Shown here in pieces: positions 1 to 9,600 of a stretch of 64,000 nt of DNA. Each line of letters begins with the position of its first letter. The stretch's first letter is position 1. The position numbers and the translations under genes are program-made. The notes beneath the pieces were generated by a model, which had not been told where the DNA came from, did no database searches, and was given only the letters and a program-made list of their open reading frames with translations. The DNA lies in contig CM068590.1 of NCBI GenBank assembly GCA_035048485.1, positions 7,012,329 to 7,076,328 of the forward strand. Direction: 5' to 3'. This DNA comes from Pteria penguin (lineage: Eukaryota; Mollusca; Bivalvia; Pterioida; Pteriidae).

Positions 1-1030
1 TGTAATAAGAAAAACAAACCAGTGGTAAATACTTGACTTATTGACGTCTTTTGTGACTGGCAATCTTGAATCAATTCGTTTATCCAATCTAGATACCCGA
101 GTGAAAGCTTTTTTTAAAACAATAAACATCTGTGTATTGTCCAAAATACCTTGCATTTTGCATTAAATGATATACCAGACATGTAAGATCTCATTGTGCT
201 AAGTGCATGGTCTAAAATTGACCAGCAGGAAATAAAATCATTTATGTTGTGAACATTCGAGGTCCAATGATGGATATTTCTAACTTTTTCGAAGCAATTA
301 ATGGCAATTTCATATATTTGTTTGGGTATTTCTTTTGACAATGATGCATTTATAATTTCATTAGATTTGCATCTGTGATAACTTGTAGGAATTGGTCTTG
401 GAAAATCGTTCCCTTCTGAGAATCTCTGACGGAACTTCGACCACTGCTGTCTAGAAAGAGCATCTGCTATTTCATTTAATGTATCCTTAATATGAACTGC
501 CTTAGCTATTTTTGATTTTGATGTTTTCCTATTTAACACAGAGATAAATGCATTGTTATCAGTATTTAAGATCTTTTGTTCTTAAGAAATGGACCACAAA
601 TGTGAAATGAAATGCCATACATAGAGGAAAAAGTTCAACAAAATGCCACCATGACCTAAATTTACCAACATAGCTTCTTATCTATAAAATCAAAAGTAAT
701 ACGGATATGATAAGCGATGGAGTAGCCGCAATGTACTATCTTTCTTAGGGGCAAAATCTATTGGAGAAATACGCAGAATCGGTAAAGGTTTATTTATAAA
801 CGGACCAGTTATTCTACCTAATTTAACGTCTTTGTTTACGATATCAAAAGCTTTTTTTCAAGTGAATTAGCGGACTTCAAGTTGTCACATTCTGTTCTTT
901 GTCTTGGATAGACATAATTAAGTTTAATACCCTCCGAAAATCCATAATTTAACTGCTTTGCAGCAAGTTAATTGGGACAATTAATAAGAAATTCGTTTAA
1001 GACATCTAATTTGATAGGAGTTTTGGCTAA
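1..1030 (-). pseudogene. DIRS-like RT / RNase H / tyrosine recombinase remnant
   Basis: From 1030 to 690 the minus strand reads, through stops, TPIKLDVLNEFL, YGFSEGIKLNYVYPRQR, then LGRITGPF and PILRISPIDFAPKK, the N-terminal fingers of a DIRS-type RT. The catalytic palm is not recognisable between 690 and 540. From 539 to 114 an open stretch has LNEIADALSRQQWSKFRQ, the end of an RNase H domain, followed by a region with LSTMRSYMSGI that resembles the SAM-like core-binding part of a tyrosine recombinase. The recombinase catalytic domain would lie beyond the window start. Heavily decayed. Confidence 0.7.
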
Positions 1031-1031
1031 G

Positions 1032-1815
1032 TTAACTAGGTCTTACTGCTCTTAATAATGGAGCCTCCGGGGCTACCACGTTGTGACGGTGAGAATGTTT
1101 GCCTAAAAGGCTGTGGTGTGTTTCTAGATATAAAATTTGCAACATTATTTTTTTGCAATTAAGGATGTGGTTTAGAAAATTGGATGCAAATATGAGCATA
1201 TTTACAAATTTTTTTGGTGCAAGAACCTCTACAGTTAAAATCGTAACACTGAAGAAGATTACTTTTCTCAATGACTGGCTTAACAGTGGCAGTATTGTTA
1301 GGGCCATACATATGTAACAACCATAGTTCTTGGTCAACAACAGACGAAGACATCAGTGGGTTTTCCCTCTTAAATCTTAACTGAATATCGTAGTTTTTCT
1401 AGGCAAGCCCAACTGTACGACTTGTTCCCAACCTGACCGTATGCATGTATTTTACCATGTCAGGTATAGAATATAGGTTTGCGAGAGTATAAGGACTGGC
1501 GTATACTAAAAAGTCGTCTGTCCACTGATTAATATCATTTATTTTGGTACATTTAGATTTTGGAGTTAAATGGATAACACCATTTTTAACAGGAAGTTGT
1601 TTACTGTCATGATTTGGGTCAACTGGCGAAGAAATTAAGCACCCCAGGTCAACATACTCATTATCAATATTTTGGATTTTAATCTTATTAGCAACATTAT
1701 AACCCAAGTCGTCAGCGGTGTTGTTAACCTAGGCAAACACATTATCTGTCTCAAGTTCGGAGAAATCATCGAAGTTACTAATATCTGTTGATTCAGGAGG
1801 CAACGAAGGTGACAA
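1032..1815 (-). pseudogene. DIRS-like Gag remnant with CCCH-type zinc-binding motif
   Basis: The segment 1707-1399 contains a stretch reading INQWTDDFLVYASPY followed by MVKYMHTVRLG, a pattern I associate with Gag-like proteins of DIRS-type elements in aquatic animals. After a frame change, 1353-1159 contains LQCYDFNCRGSCTKKICKY followed by AHICIQ and HP, a C-x(7)-C-x(4)-C-x(3)-H-like knuckle. The frame extends upstream to about 1815 through one stop. In intact relatives this protein binds the element RNA. Here at least two frame changes split it, so no functional product is expected. Confidence 0.65.
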
Positions 1816-1824
1816 AACTGTGGT

Positions 1825-1905
1825 ATTATTAATAATATACATTATTAAATATATTATATTAATTAATATATTAATATATTATAAAATATATTATTTTTTC
1901 ACTCA
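1825..1905. repeat. AT-rich self-complementary block
   Basis: About 80 bases composed almost only of TATTAA/TTAATA permutations, able to form several alternative hairpins. It lies just upstream (in element orientation) of the DIRS-like Gag. It could be a boundary, an AT microsatellite or a recombination-prone spacer; nothing more can be said. Confidence 0.6.
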
Positions 1906-2084
1906 AGACAAGGAATTGTAATTAGCCATCCATATACTATCTGGAAGGTACCCGTGCCTTGGGCGCATGTGAACTCTACACAGGCTACCGGTATGGTAAC
2001 TGATTATCAATTAATCGGATTGGATGGTTTGTTTGTTTATTATCAAACCAAAATTTACCATCAAATCAAAATTCTTTCCCTTAA

Positions 2085-2136
2085 ATGGTAACGGCATCTG
2101 CTTGATGCACTGTATAGAAATATCTACTTTTGTATA
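2085..2136 (-). mobile_element. SINE fragment (3' side), separated from its other half by the Penelope insertion
   Basis: The stretch around 2085-2110 matches the reverse complement of the SINE body seen intact at 38135-38409 (its 'gcatctgcctgatgc' part). The rest of this old copy resumes after 4363. The 14-bp duplication TCTACTTTTGTATA at 2123-2136 is the target site of the intervening Penelope-like element. Confidence 0.55.
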
Positions 2137-2456
2137 CTAAAAGAAACAACACAAACACTCTTTGCCGCAAATTTTCGGCCTCCTGGCCTTTATCAAGCAA
2201 TTGTTAGAAAAGTACAGAAGAACTATGTAACATCCATCTTTACATGTCTAATATAAACAAGCTTCTAAATTCCTACAAACGTTGACGTCATAACGTCATT
2301 ATTACGCGCGTAAGTATGGCATTAAAATAGACTAAACAACAAAATAATACAAGCATAAATATAAATATATATAAATATCACAATCTGATCGACCAACCGA
2401 CCGCACGACAGACCGATCGGGCGATAGCGGCAAAGTAACACCCCCTCATTACCGAA
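2137..2456. repeat. Left inverted arm of the Penelope-like element
   Basis: Reverse complement of 3998-4321 over essentially its whole length, with only scattered differences. It includes the motifs aggaggccga (inverted), TGACGTCA and GCGCGTAA, and ends at attaccgaa next to a poly-G run. Confidence 0.9.
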
Positions 2457-2459
2457 AAT

Positions 2460-2476
2460 GGGGGGGGGGGGGGGTG
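2460..2476 (+). repeat. Poly-G tract
   Basis: An uninterrupted run of about 15 G residues between the left Penelope arm and the 3' end of its ORF. Prone to slippage and to forming quadruplex-like structure. Confidence 0.9.
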
Positions 2477-2548
2477 CATTAAAAGAAAACTAAGCATAGA
2501 ATCACCACAAGAAATAAATAGTTCATAAATTAGTTATACAATCACATG

Positions 2549-3997
2549 TTAGTTAGTTTTAATATTACATCCATTTGGCCTGCGCGTTTCCAAATCTCTT
2601 ATCCATTTATCTTCGACAATTAATCTGTGTATTTTATTTTCTCCGGTAGTCCTAGCCATGACCGCAACACAAAGATCACCTTCATCATGGTTCGCAAAAT
2701 GTTTCATAATTGGTTTTTCTCTTTGGTATTTTATATCGCTTCTATGTTCTTCTATTCTTTCTTTTAACGATCTTTCTGTCTCTCCTACATAAATAGTTTG
2801 TTTACATTTATTGCAGATTAGCGCATAAATCAAATTCCTGTCTGTACACTTCGCGTCTTTTACTGTCTTGAAGGACTTCTTTTTCTTAAAATCAAAAATA
2901 TCACCATTTTTAATTATCCTACATATTTTACATGTACATGATGTTTCATCTTGTTTTATAGAATTTTCAGTTTTCCTATGCACAAGTGTATCACATAAAT
3001 TTTTATCGCGTCGAAAAGCCAAAATTGGGGGATCGGGGAAAACGTTGCGCATTCTCTCTGATTTATACAGTGTCGACTGATGTTTTTTAAGAATATTCCT
3101 TATGTCCGGCAGTAGTTTAGAAAATGTACACACTAGTGGAACTCGTTCAAATTTGTCTGCTTTAACCTTCCGTTTAAGTAAATCGTCCCTATCTAATTTA
3201 TCCACTCTACATAATTGCTTCTCAATCAGTCTACCGCTGTAGCCTCGTTTTCGTAATTGTAGTTTTAGTTCATGTCGGTGTATCGCGTAATCCCCTTCCT
3301 TTTCGCAAATTCTCTTTATCCTTAACCCCAGTCCGTATGCAATCCCTTTCTTCGTATGTGGTGGGTGGCACGAATCCGATCTAAGATATAAGTGTTTATC
3401 CGTAGGTTTAGTGAACAAATCCGTATATACATGTCCGTTCTCGATTTTGACTCGCGTATCTAGGAATTCAATGGACTCTTGACTCCATCTAAGTTCAATT
3501 TTAATATTTTCATGAATACTATTCGCGTGCTCTGCAAATTTAAGTAGCGAATCCAGATTTCCGTCCCATATACCAAAACCGTCATCGATGTAGCGTTTGT
3601 AAAATGTTGGTAGTTTTTCAAATTCCATAAGTTTTTCATCCCATTTTCTCATGTACGCGCACGCAAAATTTCTGCCAAGTTTCGATCCAATCGCGATTCC
3701 CTCTATCTGTTTATAATTTTTGTTTCCCAAGCTGAAGCCGTTGGAATCCAAAACAGTTTCCGCCATCTGGATCGCGTGTTCTGTAGGTATGAGTGGATCA
3801 GTCCTAGTCTCAAATGCCTCTTTACATGCTTTCAGTCCTTCCTTTCTAGGTACAGAAGGATAAAGTTTACATACGTCAAAACAAAATAAAATCGCGTCAC
3901 TGGGGATAGAAGAGTCCATGTTTTTAAGCTTATAAATAAAATCGGTAGTATCTCTTATATATGAAGGGGAGCTGGTAACAAAATTATCTAACTCATA
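2549..3997 (-). CDS. Penelope-like reverse transcriptase with C-terminal GIY-YIG endonuclease (N-terminally truncated)
   Basis: The ATG at 3919 opens a 456-aa frame, but the same frame continues upstream to 3997, where it meets the inverted arm, so the true N-terminus (early RT motifs) is missing. Visible RT motifs are FDVCKLYPSVPRKEG (first catalytic Asp), GIAIGSKLGRNFACAYM and YKRYIDDGFGIWDG (the IDD catalytic pair). The C-terminal ~100 residues hold a GIY-YIG nuclease: NLIYALICNKCKQTIYVGET followed by LKERIEEHRSDI. Family members use the nuclease to nick target DNA and the RT to copy their RNA. Full-length relatives run to ~700-850 aa. The frame has no internal stop, so this copy decayed by truncation rather than point mutation. 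No intron is visible. Confidence 0.9.
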   Translation of the reverse strand, partial: YELDNFVTSSPSYIRDTTDFIYKLKNMDSSIPSDAILFCFDVCKLYPSVPRKEGLKACKEAFETRTDPLIPTEHAIQMAETVLDSNGFSLGNKNYKQIEGIAIGSKLGRNFACAYMRKWDEKLMEFEKLPTFYKRYIDDGFGIWDGNLDSLLKFAEHANSIHENIKIELRWSQESIEFLDTRVKIENGHVYTDLFTKPTDKHLYLRSDSCHPPHTKKGIAYGLGLRIKRICEKEGDYAIHRHELKLQLRKRGYSGRLIEKQLCRVDKLDRDDLLKRKVKADKFERVPLVCTFSKLLPDIRNILKKHQSTLYKSERMRNVFPDPPILAFRRDKNLCDTLVHRKTENSIKQDETSCTCKICRIIKNGDIFDFKKKKSFKTVKDAKCTDRNLIYALICNKCKQTIYVGETERSLKERIEEHRSDIKYQREKPIMKHFANHDEGDLCVAVMARTTGENKIHRLIVEDKWIRDLETRRPNGCNIKTN

Positions 3998-4321
3998 TTC
4001 GGTAATGAGGGGGTGTTACTTTGCCGCTATCGCCCGATCGGTCTGTCGTGCGGTCGGTTGGTCGATCAGATTGTGATATTTATATATATTTATATTTATG
4101 CTTGTATTATTTTGTTGTTTAGTCTATTTTAATGCCATACTTACGCGCGTAATAATGACGTTATGACGTCAACGTTTGTAGGAATTTAGAAGCTTGTTTA
4201 TATTAAACATGTAAAGATGGATGTTACATAGTTCTTCTGTACTTTTCTAACAATTGCTTGATAAAGGCCAGGAGGCCGAAAATTTGCGGCAAAGAGTGTT
4301 TGTGTTGTTTCTTTTAGTGTA
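3998..4321. repeat. Right inverted arm of the Penelope-like element
   Basis: Mirror of 2137-2456. It abuts the open RT frame directly at 3997/3998, so the arm replaces the 5' part of the RT gene. This head-to-head layout suggests a turn-around during target-primed reverse transcription. Confidence 0.9.
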
Positions 4322-4363
4322 TTTTACTTCCCTTTGGAGGACTACTTATTCTACTTTTGTATA

Positions 4364-4470
4364 GACAGATATACAAGAACTCTGCCATGTGGTGGTATCT
4401 ATCTTGGCATGGAAACTCCATTCTTACTGTCTCATTTCAAAGAGAGGACACTGACGATTCAGGTTCTAAC
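4364..4470 (-). mobile_element. SINE fragment (5' side), other half of the copy split by the Penelope insertion
   Basis: Degenerate reverse-complement match to the SINE central region; 'ttactgtctcat' followed by 'gaggacactg' corresponds to the SINE 'atgagacagtaa' and 'ccggtgtc'. The tRNA-like head is barely recognisable. An old copy compared with those at 13511, 22767, 35424 and 38135. Confidence 0.55.
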
Positions 4471-4489
4471 CAATGACCTCTCAGCTCTA

Positions 4490-4815
4490 GGACGATCATG
4501 CTGCTGACGATTTTGAATTGGCGGATCATGCTGCTGAAAATGTTGAGTTGGTTGATCATGCTTCTGAAAATGTTGAGCTGGCTGATCATGCTTGTGAAAA
4601 TGTTGAGTTGGCTGATTCTGCCACTGATTGTGTTGAGCCTGGCAGATTATGCTGCCGTCTATGTTGAGTTGTCCGGAGATACTGCTAACCATGTTGATTT
4701 GACTGCTCATACTGCTGACTTTGTTGAGTTGGCCGGTCATGCTGCTGACTATGTTGAGATGGTTGATCATGCTGCTGACTAAGTTGAGTTGGGCAATCAT
4801 GCTGCTGACTATGTT
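4490..4815. repeat. 30-bp minisatellite, ~11 diverged units
   Basis: Repeats of a unit like gatcatgctgctgactatg followed by ttgagttggc. Because 30 is a multiple of three and the unit has few stops, both strands show open frames of ~100 codons (4459-4800 minus, 4498-4782 plus). In the plus frame the 10-residue repeat is close to DHAADYVELA. The frames are more likely a consequence of repeat composition than a gene, since no flanking exon is evident. Confidence 0.85.
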
Positions 4816-4946
4816 CTCAGTTTTTCAATATTCGTGGTGGACTGGGTTTTAATGTCAATGTCATCCACTTCAGTCTAAAGTTTGGATAGCTGGCCCATAC
4901 ACTGCGCAGTCACGTTAAGGTACTCAATGGCGTCATTGACATTACA

Positions 4947-6368
4947 TCTACCATGCGTGCTTCACACTTTAAAATAGGCTGGCACCTCAGAGTTTAGAAC
5001 GTTGAATTGTTATCACTGATTCGAAATACAATAAACGGGGGAAGAGCGGACACCTGATTTATAGCATTGAAGTAATGTAGATTATCGTAGAATGTTTGAC
5101 AAGACATGTTTAGGTTCTTTGTATGATGGTGGCATCTATCGCAGTGGCGGATTTAGAGCGTTGTTCGGGGACACCCCTCCCCCTTTTCGGAAAACCGGGA
5201 TCCGCCACTGCGTACGGTGCATTACGTAAAAGATCGCACCGCGATACAGCGGTATATACTTTTCTAGTGTTAGATTTTAATGAGACGTGAAAAATGCCGT
5301 TTCAATGTATACCGGATAGGCGTATTCTGTAATATTAAAAGATCCAAAGTGAACAAATTCCTTAAAGGATATATCAAACACAAGGTTCTTTTATCAGTTC
5401 ACAAATGACCAATATTCTTTTACATGACATTCATACTTGTAATAAAGGGTATAGAAAACCACTTTGTACAACCCCTTTCTTGAAGTAGGAGACTTCGTGT
5501 TTTCTATTCCCTTTTGGCAACTCTCATTCCGTAATCCCCTTTCTCCCATGAATACAACACTTCCATTTATTCAGACATCTGTCAACTTCTTCAACTCCTT
5601 ATACTTTTTATCATAATATAAGCAGTAACACATTGACATTTCCCGGTGCAACAGCACAAAATAACGGCCATTAATGACCTATAGGGGTGCAAGACGGCCA
5701 GCATGTTTGGCGCGAATCATCATTGTACAGTATGATACTGCGTTTATTTCTAATATCAGTTGGATTTCAAGCTAAAAACTATAATTAGAATTTGATCTTC
5801 AAACATTTATTATTGATCATGGTACAAATGTTTACTCTTTTTTGCATCCCTGTGTGAAATCTGGACTCGTCTTTGATGTTGTTTGACCACGTGATCACGC
5901 CTAATCAATTTCATCCAATCAGACAACGATATTAATCTAGGTCTTAATAATCAGACGACCAATACATTTCGTGCAGTATTCACCGTTATACACGTGTGAA
6001 TAAGCGTATAATGACAAGTTTTTGATTAATGATTCACCGATCACAACATCTCCTATACCCTCGTTTATCCGATGAAGTGGAAAGCAATCGCTTCACCTTC
6101 GTGTTACTATTATAGCCACCCATTCGTAGTATCCAGTAGATACACATTTCAACTGTTTCATTTGAGTATTAAACATCACCTTGTTCTTAACACTCTATTA
6201 GTTTGAAGAGGCAATGAACCATGAAATGACACTGTAACGGTCAAGATGTCGATTAATCAATTATTAGTCAATCACTGCTCAGCGTGCCGTACGTAGAGTG
6301 TAAAGAAAACAAATCAACACGAAATTAGACTTTACAGTTAAGTACTCACTCCAATACGGAATGGATTG
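4947..6368. repeat. Array unit 1, left part (long-variant leader plus unit)
   Basis: 4947-5336 is the leader found only in the long variants; 5337-6368 is the standard unit up to the GATTG target site (6364-6368) of the Gmr1-like Gypsy. The unit resumes at 13192-13413. No gene seen. Confidence 0.8.
5142..5210. mobile_element. Miniature hAT-like inverted-repeat insert (CAGTGGCGGA termini)
   Basis: Begins CAGTGGCGGATTTAGAGC and ends GGATCCGCCACTG, a 13-bp imperfect terminal inverted repeat around only ~40 bp. The corresponding place in the last array unit (38653-38793) holds a longer form. Termini of the CAGTGGCGGA type are common in hAT-derived MITEs. A clear 8-bp target duplication is not visible. 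Confidence 0.5.
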
Positions 6369-7363
6369 TGTCACAGACGGACGAGAAGCGATCACCAATA
6401 TATACCAGTATAAGTATAGTACTTGAACGAAACCTAGTAATTCTAACAATAAATGATAAATACAAATACTTTTATACAATTTACTACTTTACTACTTTAC
6501 ACAAAAGTACATAAAACAATGTCACGTGAATAACAGTCACTACACAAGGAACGATGGATGTAGAAAGTACTAGGAACAGTCACGTAAGGCGGATTCAGTG
6601 TCACTCAGTGGCTACATCTTCACAGGTAGTAATGCCTGATAAGTAAAACAGACTTATAAATATAATGTATATAAACCTCACACAAAATAAATACTTTACA
6701 TACACAAGAATACTTTACTATGCTGCATTGTACACGCATTTTACTATACATGCGAACATACATCGTACTATGCAAACACTCGAACACTCTAATACACTTC
6801 GTATCCATGATACGTATAAATGCATAGGAATACACATAATTATACATGATATACATACACATTTGTATATTTTATACATGACACTTTTACTAAATTATAC
6901 TCAAGCAAATATGAAATACATACTTTCTACTTTATATGAGGTATATAAACAATATATGTATATAGGTAAAATATAGACTGTTAACAGTAATTTTGCTTAA
7001 TAGTAGAATACTGAATATAATAAAATAACTTACCTCGGTCTTGCGAGTATGTGCTAAGGAATTAAGAATGAAACTGCATGGCACAATAGCCAAGAACAAT
7101 AATGGAAAGTTACAAGTTACAACCTCTCAATACGAGAGATACCGCCCAACTGAAGTGGTCAAAGCACGGACCTCAAGCAAGTAAATTTAGAAATAGAAAA
7201 CCGGATTGACCACTACACGGTGAATTGAAATGAGGTACTTTAAAGGGATTAAATAAACACAAGGTGAACACAAATGAGGTGTAACACAGGTAAATTGAAA
7301 CACGGGATTACTAGGAAAGACAGAACATACATGACAAATGAATACGAAAAATTGAATGTGACA
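6369..7363 (-). repeat. Gmr1-like 3' LTR
   Basis: 995 bp, TGTCACAG...TGTGACA on the plus strand. Next to its inner edge (7364-7385) the minus strand reads TATGGGAGGTTT, a short polypurine tract for plus-strand priming. Small open frames of 80 and 103 codons inside the LTR recur in the other LTR and are not taken as genes. Confidence 0.95.
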
Positions 7364-7409
7364 AAACCTCCCATATTACGGAAAGTATGCAATACTTTTT
7401 AACACACAT

Positions 7410-9600
7410 TCAATGTTTTGGTAACCCATCAATATCAAAATATTTATAAAACCAACTAATACAAATATACTTAGATACGACTGAGATATCAGCGCCAACA
7501 TTGTCTTTGCCTTTTATTGAGACGATGCGAAACCGATAAGGTTGTAAAATGAGGGCCCATCTCATCAGCCTGGTACTATTGAGTTTTGCCTTGTTCAAGT
7601 AAATAAGAGGCTTGTGATCAGTTTCAATTGTAAATTCATTTCCGTACAAGTATCGTTGGAATTTCTGTACTGCCCATACAATCGCGAGACACTCTTTCTC
7701 AACTGTAGCATAAAAACATTCTGCCTTTTTGAGTTTACGGCTCGCGTATGCTACCGGATGTTTCCTACTTTGCTCTTCCTGCAAAATAACTGCACCGATA
7801 CCACGATCTGACGCGTCAGTCTGAAGCACAAACTGCTCATTGAGATTTGGGAGTTTAAGGATTGGGTACTTAATAAGAGCGTTCCGAAGGGCATTAAAAG
7901 CAATTATTTCCGCAGAATCGGACCAAACAAGTTTATTTGGCAAACCTTTTCGGGTCATATCAGTAAGCGGTAACGCTACAAGTGAAAAGTTAGGTATAAA
8001 TTTACGATAAAACCCAACTAAACCCAAGAAAGATCGCAATTGCTTTTTCGTACTAGGACGATTAGCTTTCTGTATGGATAACACTTTGTCAACATTAGGG
8101 CTCAAACCATCGATTCCCACCATGTGACCAAGACATTCAACTTTGTCAAAAGCTATAGTACATTTACTTGGTTTGGCTGTCAAATTAGCGTTGCGCAATC
8201 TAGTCAAAAGCTCTTCAAGAACTTTGATATGCTCATCGAATGTGGTAGTATATATCAGAATATCGTCGATAAAATTGTCGATATTTTGCATACCGCTAAG
8301 CAAAATTCGCATTAAGCGGGAGAATGTTGCACTAGCAGTAACTAAACCGAAAGGCATGGTTTGGAACTGAAATAACCCTTTGGGCGTTTGAAAAGCAGTA
8401 AACTTCTTTGAATTTTCAGAGAGGGGAACCTGCCAATATCCTTTACATAGATCTAACGTTGAGAAGTATTTGTGATTTCCAAGTTTAGAAAAGATTTCAT
8501 CAGCATCGGGCATTGGTTCAGCATCAAATACTGTCTGGCTATTTAAAGCTCGAAAATCAATACAAAACCGATTAGTACCATCTTTTTTCTTAACCAGCAC
8601 AATAGGGGAACTGTAAGGACTGACGGAGGGTTCTATAACATTCAGAGAAAGCATTTTATCTACCTCCTCATTTACTACATCTAACATTGAGTATGGCACA
8701 GGTCTTACATTGGTTCTTACAGGCATATTACACACTAGATTAATCGTGTGCTGTAAAAGGTTCGTCCTTCCGGGTAAATCATTGAGGACATCAGGGAAAG
8801 AAATTAGTAGTCCGTTTAACCTTTCAATTTCCTCTGGCAATAAATGAGAACCAATCTCAACATTATCAGATTGTTCATTGGATTTACATAGAGGCAATTC
8901 GGGTATCTCATCCTCGTGTTCGTCTATAACAGAGACACTGACATAATCAACCTGAAGGACATCTTGTATAACAGACACTTTATTTTCATGACTCACTCTT
9001 TCATTGTAAAATTTCAAAAGATTGGCGTGAAATGTCTTGACCTTTCCATTCATATTAATTTGGTAGTCGAGCTTATTGACCTTTTTCACCACTTTGAAGG
9101 GACCTTTCCACTGCATAAGTAATTTGTTATTATCAGTAGCTAACAAAACCAAAACTAAATCACCTTCTTTCATAGACCTTGACCTTGCTTTTCTGTCGTA
9201 GAAAGATTTGTAACGTTTAGCAGATTTCGCCAAATTTTCTTTGACTAAGCGACATGTGGAATCTAATCGTTCGCGTAAATCTATAATGTACTGATAAGTG
9301 CTTCGGACCTGAGGATCTTGAATTTCTTTAGTCCACAATTCCTTTAAAATCATCATTGGACCTCGGACAGATCTACCATAAATCAATTCAAAAGGTGAAA
9401 AGCCTAAACTCTCTTGAGGAACTTCTCTATATGCAAAAAGTGCGGTGTTAAGGTATTTGTCCCAATCTTTGGGTCTCTCTGCACACATACGTTTTAACAT
9501 TTGCTTCAAAGTGCCGTTAAATCGCTCTACAAGGCCATTACACATGGGATGGTAAGGGGTAGTTGTAAGTTGTTTTAAACGAAATAAGTCTGCTGACTTC
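7410..9600 (-). pseudogene. pol: Gmr1-like pol, 3' part: integrase C-terminus, reverse transcriptase, RNase H
   Basis: Continues the polyprotein after a frameshift near 9590-9600. In order: the integrase catalytic Glu in NGLVERFNGTLKQML (~9535), a GPY/F-type module around KGPFKVVKKVNKLDYQIN (~9095), then RT with SSPIVLVKKKDGTNRFCIDF, FSTLDLCKGYWQVPL (~8455) and the catalytic NFIDDILIYT (~8270). RNase H follows with VLQTDASDRGIGAVIL (~7815) and ETDHKPLIYL (~7615). The frame closes just before the polypurine tract, so there is no env-like ORF. Apart from the upstream frameshift the frame is intact, with Phe instead of Tyr at the FIDD box. Confidence 0.9.

Larger units (their letters stand above)
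1..1830 (-). mobile_element. DIRS-like (tyrosine recombinase) retroelement remnant, truncated by the window edge
   Basis: Reading the minus strand from about 1815 down to 1, broken frames give a Gag-like region, then reverse transcriptase, then RNase H and the start of a tyrosine recombinase. That order is typical of DIRS/Ngaro-type elements, which integrate with a tyrosine recombinase instead of a DDE integrase. Several stops and frame changes (for example near 1030, 960 and 850) show it is dead. The 3' end lies before base 1, so its terminal repeats cannot be judged. DIRS-like assignment rests on motif style, not on a full recombinase active site. Confidence 0.7.
2137..4349 (-). mobile_element. 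Penelope-like retroelement with inverted terminal arms and 14-bp target-site duplication
   Basis: A 2.2-kb insertion bounded by the direct repeat TCTACTTTTGTATA at 2123-2136 and 4350-4363. It carries an RT plus GIY-YIG gene on the minus strand and ~320-bp arms (2137-2456 and 3998-4321) that are inverted repeats of one another, with 28 extra bases outside the right arm. Penelope-like elements often have LTR-like repeats in direct or inverted order and 5'-truncated copies. Both arms contain a CRE-like TGACGTCA. It has inserted into an older SINE. Confidence 0.85.

Noticed and set aside
4459..4800. 113-codon Gln/His-rich minus-strand ORF as a host protein
   Set aside because: Explained by the 30-bp minisatellite; no exon borders or flanking coding sequence.
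6620..6976. 80- and 103-codon frames in the Gmr1 LTRs (also 12443-12799)
   Set aside because: Overlapping on opposite strands inside AT-rich LTR sequence and duplicated only because LTRs are duplicated.
9590..9600. Programmed frameshift in Gmr1 pol
   Set aside because: It falls inside the integrase catalytic core between the second Asp and the Glu, with no slippery heptamer recognised; an inactivating indel is simpler.
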